Source: CAYMLQ01 sp964390795
Lineage (GTDB): Bacteria > Verrucomicrobiota > Kiritimatiellia > RFP12 > UBA1067
Length of the DNA stretch: 17,461 nucleotides
Assembly (NCBI GenBank): GCA_964390795.1
Contig: CAYMLQ010000083.1
Span: forward strand, 1 to 17,461
Direction of reading: 5' to 3'
The notes beneath the pieces were generated by a model. That model had not been told where the DNA came from and ran no database searches. It saw nothing but the letters and a program-made list of their open reading frames with translations. Positions 1-7,011 of the stretch are shown here, in pieces (position 1 is the first letter of the stretch; every line of letters starts with the position of its first letter). The position numbers and the translations under genes were made by a program.

Positions 1-42
1 GGGACAACAGGCCTAGGTTGCGGGCGACAGGACTCGTGGCGA

Positions 43-47
43 AAGGA
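43..47 (+). promoter_or_regulatory. Ribosome binding site of paralog 1
   Basis: AAGGA seven bases before the ATG at 55. The surrounding GAAAGGAAAAGTTC-ATG context recurs before paralogs 2 and, with small changes, 4 and 5. The remaining bases 1-42 show no palindrome or hexamer tract. Confidence 0.75.
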
Positions 48-54
48 AAAGTTC

Positions 55-3000
55 ATGAAAGAGATAGCACGGATGACGATGGCGAGTCTGGTAACAGGCC
101 TAATGGCTTTCACCGCGCAGGCTGTCACCAACACGTGGGACGGTGGCGGAACGACCAACACCTGGAGTACCGTCGAGAACTGGAACCCGGACGGGAACGT
201 GCCGGTGAGCGCGAGCGACACGCTGGTCCAACTGGATGGGAATGTCCGTGCCAGCCAGATACAAGACGTCGCCGATCCCTTTGTGCTAAACCGGCTGGAG
301 TTCCTCAACAACGGCACACCCACGCCGGCTTTTAATCTCAGCGGCTCCGCGTTGCAGGTCGTCACAAACGGCGACGTCCAGCCCTATTTTTATCTGACGC
401 GGACGGCCACCTGCACGATCAGTAACCCCATCGAGATTCCGGCGGGAACGACCCTGAACATGCATTTCACGACGTATGGGCTGACCCTCTACGGCGTCGT
501 TTCGGGGGCGGGCGCCATCAATAAGCAAGACCAAGACGGCGGCCTTACCTTGGAGAACGGCGCCAACAGCTTCTCGGGCGGACTCACCGTCCGCGCCAAA
601 GACAAGGACTGGTGCAAGGTCAACATACAGGCCAGCGGCGCCATGGGAACGGGGCCCGTACACCTATACGGCGGCACGCTCAGCACGACTTTCAAAGACC
701 CGGGCGGTCTGATCTTTAACAACGCGACCACCCACACAAATCCCATTTCACTTTTCCAAGACTCGCCGATTTTCGTGGGCATGACCAACAGCCGTACGAC
801 CACGGTCACACTGAACGGCGAGATCTCACTGAGCACGAACGTGCTCCATCTGCGCGGCGGAGGAAGCGGAACGGTTAACGGTTCGATTTCGGGAACCGGC
901 GCGAACGCGATCCAGAAGTCCGACCCGGCGACTTGGACCCTGTCAGGCGCGAACACGTTCACGGGCCGCGTAGCGGTCGGCGGCGGCACGTTAAGACTCG
1001 GCTCCGCGGCGGCGCTCAGCCCGGCGATCCCGCTCGCGGTCGCCGGCGGCACCTTGGACCTGAACGGTCTCACGGTCACCAACAGCGGCCTCGCGCTCAG
1101 CGGCGGCGCAGTCAGCAACGGCACACTGTACGCCACGGGCCCGAACGCCATCAGCGGCGGCGCTTTGCTCGTCCCGCTGAGCGGTCCGGCAGGGCTGACC
1201 AAGAGCGGGAGCGGCACACAGGTTCTCGCCCTGACCAACACCTATGCGGGCGCGACGACCGTCGCCGCCGGGATCCTGCAGTTCACGAAGCGCACGGCGC
1301 TCTATGGCGGCAACACGGCCCAGTGGACGGAGGCAAACATCGTCGTCAACAACGGGGCCGCGCTGGCGCTCAACGTGGGCGGGGACGGGGAGTTCACAGC
1401 GGACGACCTCGGCCTTTTGGCGGGGCTCGGGTCGGCGTCCGGCGGCTTCAAGAGCGGCTCGCTGCTGGGCTTGGACACTGCTGGCGCGGCGGGCGGCGCG
1501 TTCGCCTATCCCTCGGTCATCAACAACCCGGGCGGCAACAAGCTGGGCCTCCAAAAGCTCGGCCCTGGAACACTGACGCTCGGCAACGCGAACACCTACA
1601 CCGGCGCGACGATCCTGGCCGGCGGCGTCCTCAGCGTCGGCAGCCTCACGAACGGCGGGGTGGCCAGCAGCATCGGCCTGTCGGGGCCTCACCGCGACAA
1701 CCTCGTCTTCGCTGGCGGCGCGCTGCGCTACACGGGGCCCAGCACCCGGACGGACCGCGGCTTCAAATATGCGGTCGCGACAAACTTCTACACCTTTGAC
1801 GTGGCGCAGCCCAACACGGTCCTGACCTTCGGCTCGCTCTCCAACTCGGTTTTCGAAGGTTATAACACGACGATCGTGAAAGACGGTCCGGGCACGCTGG
1901 TCTTCGGAAAGGGACAAGGGGCGACGTACGTCTTCTCCGTCAAAGCCCTCCATATTCTGGCCGGCCGGTTCTTGACCGAGGCAGGCAATGTGGCTCAGCA
2001 CAACCTGCACAGCTTGGCCAGCCAGGGGCCCGCGCTTCTCTTGGGCGACGGGGCTGAAATGGGGTTCAACAACCCGCTCGAGAATTACGTCAACGGGGAT
2101 GAGATGATGGTCCGGTACAGCGGCACGCAGACCCGCGCGCAGATCACGACCGGGGGTTGGCTGCTGTGCGGTCCGACCACCAATTCGGCAGGAGCCTTGC
2201 TCTACAACACGCACATCTTCGACGTCAACAACGGCTCGGACGAGATCGACCTCGACGTTTCGAGCCAGCTCGCCATTTATACCGGCATCGCCAACAGTTA
2301 TCTGCGAAAGACCGGCGCGGGCACGCTGCGGCTCAAAAACGGCGGGAGCACCGTCCGCGGCACGACGATCATCCGGAGCGGCCGCCTGCTCGTGACCGCG
2401 AGCGTGCCGAAGAGCGGTAACGGCGTCCTCGGCGCCTGCACCAACGACGTCGTGGTCGGCGACCTCGGCACCGGACCCAGCGACCTGCCGACCCTCGCCT
2501 TTGAGGGGCCGGCCAACAGCGCGTTCACCTTCGCGCGCGGCATCGCGGCCTGCGCGACGGGCGGGGTGGTCTCCGCCATCGGCTGCATCTCCAACGCGAA
2601 CTGCACGTTCAGCGGGCCGATCACCGTGAGCAACACGCTGCAGGTGCTTTCGGTGACGAGCGGCACCAACGCCATCTTCATGACGGGCGGCATCGCGGGG
2701 CCTGGCGGCGTGATGATCGCCGGAACGGGAACGGTGCGTTTCGTCGCGGCCAACACCTATACCGGCGCGACCACGGTGGCGGCGGGCACGCTCAGGCTGG
2801 CCGCATCCGAGCGCATCGATAACGCCAGCCCGCTGCGCCTGACCGGCGGCACCTTCGCGACCGCCGGCTTCAGCGAGACCCTGGGCGCGCTGGATGTGGA
2901 CGGCGCGGCGACCGTCGACTTCAGCACCGGCAGCAGCACGCTGACCCTCGCGGACAGTGCGGGCCAGGCGTGGGACGGCACGCTCGTGCTGCGCAACTGG

Positions 3001-3156
3001 ACCCCCGGCTCGGACCATCTCTTTATCGGTAACTCGGCGAGCCTCTCCGAAGCCCAGCTCGCGAAGATCACCTCCCCGATCGGCGAGAGCGCCGCGCAGC
3101 TCGCCACCGGCGAGGTCGTGCTCCTGCCCTTGGGCACGCTGCTGCTGGTGCTGTAA
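55..3156 (+). CDS. Large secreted PATR beta-strand-repeat protein, paralog 1 (distinct subfamily)
   Basis: A 1033-residue protein. The ATG at 55 has an AAGGA ribosome binding site at 43-47, seven bases upstream. Residues 1-23 look like a Sec signal peptide (K near the start, hydrophobic core, end T-A-Q-A), followed by T-W-D-G-G-G ... W-S-T-V-E-N-W. PATR-type repeats lie near residues 163-190, 294-316, 386-410, 503-531, 754-782 and 890-918. The 409-530 stretch (A-L-Y-G-G-N-T-A-Q-W, L-N-V-G-G-D-G-E-F, G-L-Q-K-L-G-P-G-T-L) resembles a long repeat variant I recall from planctomycete and verrucomicrobial PATR proteins. The C-terminus (D-H-L-F-I-G ... A-Q-L-A-K-I-T ... A-T-G-E-V-V) is a known PATR ending and differs from paralogs 2-5, which end in a G-T-Y-G domain. 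No beta-barrel or PEP-CTERM anchor is seen. Probably an extracytoplasmic beta-helical protein; ligand unknown. Confidence 0.93.
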   Translation: MKEIARMTMASLVTGLMAFTAQAVTNTWDGGGTTNTWSTVENWNPDGNVPVSASDTLVQLDGNVRASQIQDVADPFVLNRLEFLNNGTPTPAFNLSGSALQVVTNGDVQPYFYLTRTATCTISNPIEIPAGTTLNMHFTTYGLTLYGVVSGAGAINKQDQDGGLTLENGANSFSGGLTVRAKDKDWCKVNIQASGAMGTGPVHLYGGTLSTTFKDPGGLIFNNATTHTNPISLFQDSPIFVGMTNSRTTTVTLNGEISLSTNVLHLRGGGSGTVNGSISGTGANAIQKSDPATWTLSGANTFTGRVAVGGGTLRLGSAAALSPAIPLAVAGGTLDLNGLTVTNSGLALSGGAVSNGTLYATGPNAISGGALLVPLSGPAGLTKSGSGTQVLALTNTYAGATTVAAGILQFTKRTALYGGNTAQWTEANIVVNNGAALALNVGGDGEFTADDLGLLAGLGSASGGFKSGSLLGLDTAGAAGGAFAYPSVINNPGGNKLGLQKLGPGTLTLGNANTYTGATILAGGVLSVGSLTNGGVASSIGLSGPHRDNLVFAGGALRYTGPSTRTDRGFKYAVATNFYTFDVAQPNTVLTFGSLSNSVFEGYNTTIVKDGPGTLVFGKGQGATYVFSVKALHILAGRFLTEAGNVAQHNLHSLASQGPALLLGDGAEMGFNNPLENYVNGDEMMVRYSGTQTRAQITTGGWLLCGPTTNSAGALLYNTHIFDVNNGSDEIDLDVSSQLAIYTGIANSYLRKTGAGTLRLKNGGSTVRGTTIIRSGRLLVTASVPKSGNGVLGACTNDVVVGDLGTGPSDLPTLAFEGPANSAFTFARGIAACATGGVVSAIGCISNANCTFSGPITVSNTLQVLSVTSGTNAIFMTGGIAGPGGVMIAGTGTVRFVAANTYTGATTVAAGTLRLAASERIDNASPLRLTGGTFATAGFSETLGALDVDGAATVDFSTGSSTLTLADSAGQAWDGTLVLRNWTPGSDHLFIGNSASLSEAQLAKITSPIGESAAQLATGEVVLLPLGTLLLVL

Positions 3157-3164
3157 GCAGGTGC

Positions 3165-3190
3165 TGGGAGCGGGGACACTCTTGTCCCCG
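3165..3190 (+). repeat. Palindromic intergenic repeat (single copy, CTCT loop)
   Basis: TGGGAG followed by an 8-bp perfect stem CGGGGACA / TGTCCCCG around a CTCT loop. It lies eight bases after the stop of paralog 1. It is followed by GTTGCAAGGATGA, which matches GTTGCATGGACGA after the last unit of the 17109-17288 array. No T-tract follows, so it is not a standard intrinsic terminator. Confidence 0.9.
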
Positions 3191-3214
3191 TTGCAAGGAT
3201 GAAATGATTAGAGA

Positions 3215-3219
3215 AAGGA
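3215..3219 (+). promoter_or_regulatory. Ribosome binding site of paralog 2
   Basis: AAGGA seven bases before the ATG at 3227. Its GAAAGGAAAAGTTC context is the same as before paralog 1. Confidence 0.75.
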
Positions 3220-3226
3220 AAAGTTC

Positions 3227-6200
3227 ATGAAAGAAATAGTACGTAAAACGATAACAAGCCTGTTTACAGGTCTACTGGCCTTCTCCGCGCAAGCGGTCAC
3301 CTTCACGTGGGATGGCGGCGGTGCAGACGGTTTCTGGCTGACGGACGCTAACTGGAGCACCGACGCCAAGCCCGCCAGCGACGGTACGGCATCACTGGCC
3401 TTCTCCGGTAACACGCGCAATGCGGCGACCAACACCTTCGACGCCGATACCGTCTTTACGGGGATCACCTTCGCGAACGACAACTCGACTGGGAAAACCA
3501 GTGGCTTCACTCTGTCTGGAAACCGCCTCACCCTGGGCGGCAACATCGCGACGACGACCCCGACGGTCGACGGCACGCTGACGGACACGATCGCGCTGAA
3601 TCTGGTTTTCAGCAAGACCAACACGCTCACCGCCAACTTGAACGCCTTAAAAATCCATAACCTGACGGTGTCCGGGGTGATCAGCGAAAGCGGCGGGACG
3701 ATGGGCCTGATCAAGACGGGCGGCGGGACGCTCACCCTGTCCGGGGCAAATACCTATTCCGGCAAGACCACCATCAGCGGCGGCACGGTCGATTTCTACT
3801 CCATCGGCAATGTCGGCGGCGGCGCCAGCTCCTTTGGCGCGCCCGCGACGGTCGAGGACGGCACACTGGACCTGAGCGCAAACCTGAACTACCGCGGCCC
3901 GGCCGCAACCTCGGACCGCGTTCTCAAACTCATCGGCGGCACCACCTTCAGAAACAACGGCACCGGCGCACTCACCCTCAACGGCGGCATCACCGGCTTG
4001 AATCAGACGATGACGTTCCGGGGTAGTCAAACCATCACGGAGAACGGCCTGATCGCCCTTGGCGCCGGCTCGGTCAACCGCACGGATCCGGGCATCGCGA
4101 TCCTCACGAACCCCACCAATTCGTTCTCCGGCTCCGTCAGCATCTCCGACGGCACCATCAGCGTCGACACGATCTCGAATGCCGGAACGTTGTCCGCGCT
4201 GGGTCAGGGCAGCAGTATCTCGCTCGGCCAGGTCGGCGTCGCGACCACGGGAAAACTGCGTTTCACCGGCGCGAGCGGCGGCTCGTGCAGCCGCTCCCTC
4301 AACATCAACACGCAGAGCGGCACGTTTGGCGGTCAGATTGAAAATACCGTGGCCGGACAGACCTTGGTCATGGGCGGGAACGTCGGCGTCGGCGGCACCG
4401 GCGTCGCGCCTCTGTGGCTTTCCGGCGCGGGAAACGGCGAAATGAGCGGAGTCATCGGTGAGCGCGTGCGCGTCATCAAAATCGACGCGGGCACGTGGAC
4501 GCTCTCGGGGGCGAACACCTACACCGGCACGACAACCGTGACGACGGGGACCCTGCTGGTCAACGGCTCAACCGCCGCAGCCAGCGCGGTGACCGTGGCC
4601 GCGGCAGGCACCCTCGGCGGCACGGGCACGGTCAACGGCGTCGTGAGCCTGACGGCCGGCGCAAGGCTCGNNNNNNNNNNNNNNNNNNNNNNNNNNNNNN
4701 NNNNNNNNNNNNNNNNNNNNNNNNNNNNNNNNNNNNNNNNNNNNNNNNNNNNNNNNNNNNNNNNNNNNNNGGCGGCACGGGCACGGTCAACGGCGTCGTG
4801 AGCCTGACGGCCGGCGCAAGGCTCGCTCCCGGCAACAACGGCATCGGCACGTTGACACTGGCCAACGGCGGCGTCTCCGCCCTGACCCTCAACGGCAACA
4901 CGATCACCTGCGAAGTCTCGGACGTCGCCGGCGTCTGCGACACGATCGCCATCGCGGGCACGCTGGCCTTGAACGGCGCGAACACGATCGCGCTCGCGTT
5001 CCCCGCCGGTACCGCACCCGCCGGCACCTACACGCAGATGACCTACGCCGCGCGGAGCGGCGGCGGCACGCTGACGCTCGACCGTCCCTATCCCAACGCC
5101 ACGCTCTCGGTGGGCGATACCAGCGTGACGCTGACCGTCACAGGCGGCGGCACGACGGCAGCGCCCCTGGTTTGGCAGGGCGGCCTCGAAGCGAACGCGT
5201 GGGACACGACCACCGCAAACTGGACGCCGATGCTCTATGCGGACAACAGCGTCGTCCTGTTTGACGACACCGGCTCGGCTTCGCCCGCCGTGAACATCAC
5301 ACCTGCGGCAGTTGCGCCTTACTCGGTGATGGTCAATACCAGCACCAAGGCTTACACCATCGGCGGCGCGGGAATCACCGGCATCGGCGGACTGACCAAG
5401 TCCGGCACGACGGCGCTCACCCTGAACGGAACCAACACCTACACGGGCGCGACCACGGTCAACTTGGGATCGCTTGTCTTGGGCGGCGGCCTGCTTGACG
5501 GCTCCAGCATCACGGTGGCCACGAACGCCTCGTTCTCGCAGAGCGCGGGCAGCGTGATTGCCGGCCCGGCGGTCACGCTCACCTTGCGCGGGAATTCAAC
5601 ACTCGCCGGAACCAACACCTATGGCGGCGCGACCTCCGTGGGCTTCAGCGGTACGCCGAACCTCAGCGTGACCGTGAACAACAACCAGGCGTTGGGCACC
5701 ACGGCCGGCGGCACCACGGTCTTTGGAGGTGATGGCTCCCTCTTGAGCCGGCTCTATCTCGGCAAGAACGTGACCATCACAAACGAGACGCTCACCCTGA
5801 ACGGCGCTGTCGGCCGCTCGGGCCTCTCCTACAACCAGAACAGCGGCACCGGGACATGGGCGGGAGACATCTCCTGTATCAATATGGCGTACATCGAGAG
5901 TGTAACCCCTGGCGGCACGCTAACCATCGGTGCCGACGGCACGACCGTGGTCACGAACACGGTGGCGTGCAGCATCTCCATGCGCGGCAACGGCGACATC
6001 GCTCTGAACAGCCGGGTCGCCGTCGGCACGGGCAACACGTTGCTTCGCAATGACGCCGGAACGCTGATTATCAACTCCACGAGCAACGTCTGGGGGGATA
6101 CCGGCTTATCCGAAGGAACGATCCGTCTGAACGTCTCCGACGGGCTGCCGGTGACAACCACCCTCACCATGGGCAAGAGCGACAAGAAAGCGCTCTGCGT

Positions 6201-6792
6201 CTTCGACCTCAACGGCCATAATCAGACGATCCGCGGCATCGTCGACGTTCACTACGCGGGAGCGGGCGACACAACCGGTACCCAGCGAATCCTCAGCGCA
6301 ACCCCCGCGACGCTGACGGTCAGCAACGACACCGCTCGCACATTCGGCAAGACCAACAGCGTCATCGAAGGCGCAGTCACCCTAGTCAAGATGGGCACCG
6401 GCACGCTGACGCTGACCGGTACGAACACCACCTCCGGCAGCCTGATCGTGAATGGGAGCAACGGAACCATGGTGGTGAGCGCGACCGGCACCTTTGGCGT
6501 CAACAGCACCAACATCGTCGTGGCTGCGGGCACGCTGACGTTGCAAAACTCGGGCGCCCTCGCCGACACCGCCACCGTCAGGATCGCTAACGGCGGTGCC
6601 GCGAAGCTGAGTTTGGCGCCCGGCGTGAGCGAGACCGTGAGCTACCTCGTTTTAGGCGACAAGGAAAAGCGCAAGGGCACCTACGGCTCGTCCAGCAGCG
6701 CCGCAGTCTACATCAGTGATGAACACTTTTCGGGCGCGGGTATGCTGATCGTACTGCGTGGCAGCTCGGGCACGATGATTCAGGTCCGGTAG
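3227..6792 (+). CDS. Large secreted PATR beta-strand-repeat protein, paralog 2 (interrupted by assembly gap)
   Basis: The ATG at 3227 follows AAGGA at 3215-3219. As deposited, the frame shifts across the N run at 4671-4770. Removing the 100 N plus one of the two identical 55-bp flanks (155 bases) gives one frame of 1136 residues, close to the 1130 of paralog 3, so I treat this as one intact gene. In merged numbering: signal peptide ending S-A-Q-A; T-W-D-G-G-G; PATR repeats at about 166-191 and 420-448; a G-T-G-T-V-N-G ... L-A-P-G-N-N-G motif near 465-485; a second W-Q-G-G ... W-D-T-T-T-A-N-W module from about 596; a PATR repeat at 673-700; a final repeat near 1003-1028; then a G-T-Y-G-S ... 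H-F-S-G-A-G domain and tail G-T-M-I-Q-V-R. The closest body match in the window is paralog 3. No membrane barrel is seen; role inferred as a surface or secreted structural protein. Confidence 0.9.
4616..4670 (+). repeat. 55-bp contig-end overlap, left copy
   Basis: This 55-bp stretch, encoding G-G-T-G-T-V-N-G-V-V-S-L-T-A-G-A-R-L, ends at the first N and is identical to 4771-4825. The codon phase is the same in both copies. It looks like a k-mer-length overlap between two contigs, not a biological repeat. Confidence 0.9.
4671..4770. other. 100-N assembly gap inside paralog 2
   Basis: Exactly 100 N, the conventional placeholder for a gap of unknown size. It is flanked by an exact 55-bp duplicate and shifts the frame of paralog 2. 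No sequence needs to be missing: overlapping the two contig ends restores frame and a length close to paralog 3. Confidence 0.97.
4771..4825 (+). repeat. 55-bp contig-end overlap, right copy
   Basis: Starts at the first base after the N run and repeats 4616-4670 exactly. After it the sequence continues into L-A-P-G-N-N-G-I-G-T-L, matching paralog 3 without interruption. Confidence 0.9.
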
Positions 6793-6799
6793 TGTTATC

Positions 6800-6827
6800 T
6801 GGGAGCGGGGACACTCCTGTCCCCGGC
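6800..6827 (+). repeat. Palindromic intergenic repeat (single copy, CTCC loop)
   Basis: TGGGAG plus the 20-base hairpin CGGGGACACTCCTGTCCCCG plus GC, seven bases after the stop of paralog 2. It opens the composite 2-3 intergenic element. Confidence 0.9.
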
Positions 6828-6877
6828 AAGCCCGCCACCAGCAGAGCGGGAACAAACGATAGGGAAACTTTGTGAGC
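6828..6877 (+). repeat. 50-bp constant block of composite intergenic element, copy A
   Basis: A 50-bp segment starting AAGCCCGCCACCAGCAGAGC and ending CTTTGTGAGC. Same length in copies B (10438-10487) and C (13841-13890); A and B differ at one base by eye. It contains a short CCCGC/GCGGG inverted repeat. No open reading frame or promoter that I can support. Confidence 0.85.
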
Positions 6878-6919
6878 GATTAAGATTAAGATTAAGATTA
6901 GGATTAAGATTAAGATTAT
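6878..6919 (+). repeat. GATTAN hexamer tract, seven units
   Basis: Seven tandem hexamers: GATTAA x3, GATTAG, GATTAA x2, GATTAT. Only the sixth base varies. The tract is AT-rich in a GC-rich region. The terminal GATTAT unit is shared by all three tracts. Confidence 0.95.
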
Positions 6920-6929
6920 GAAGGTTGCT

Positions 6930-6967
6930 GATCGCTCTTAATCGTAATCGTGCTCTTAATCGTAATC
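6930..6967 (-). repeat. 38-bp inverted arm opposite the hexamer tract, copy A
   Basis: Reads GATCGCTCTTAATCGTAATC ... CTTAATCGTAATC. On the minus strand it reads GATTACGATTAAGAGCACGATTACG..., i.e. the same hexamer family in opposite orientation. ATCGCTC here pairs with GAGCGAT at 6875-6881, so the tract and arm can form a long imperfect hairpin around GAAGGTTGCT. Confidence 0.85.
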
Positions 6968-7011
6968 TGGGTTGAAGTTACAGGCACGACGAAGACAGAA
7001 AAGGATCGATC
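6968..7011 (+). promoter_or_regulatory. Conserved leader and ribosome binding site of paralog 3
   Basis: TGGGTTGAAGTTACAGGCAC then GACGAAGACAG and AAGGA at 7001-7005, six bases from the ATG. The first 33 bases are almost the same before paralogs 4 and 5; the last bases (GGATCGATC) differ. This is probably the 5' untranslated region; I cannot place a promoter in it with confidence. Confidence 0.6.

Noticed and set aside
1..54. Further palindrome or hexamer element upstream of gene 1
   Set aside because: GGGACA at base 1 is not followed by the rest of the unit; only a ribosome binding site is visible before the window edge.
3165..3190. Rho-independent terminator
   Set aside because: The stem is good, but no T-rich tract follows at any of the eleven copies.
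4495..6792. Separate gene starting inside gene 2 and crossing the N run
   Set aside because: Its part upstream of the gap is out of frame with the PATR repeats; downstream it is the true frame of gene 2 shifted by the gap artefact.
3227..6792. Gene 2 as a frameshifted pseudogene
   Set aside because: The shift comes from 100 N plus a duplicated 55-bp contig end; collapsing these restores a full-length frame similar to gene 3.
6878..6919. Telomere-like or origin repeat
   Set aside because: The hexamers are short, internal, repeated at three intergenic sites and not accompanied by DnaA boxes or replication genes.
6972..7000. Sigma-70 type promoter (TTGAAG with ACAGAA 17 bases on)
   Set aside because: The -10 match is poor and would overlap the ribosome binding site, leaving no room for a transcript start.
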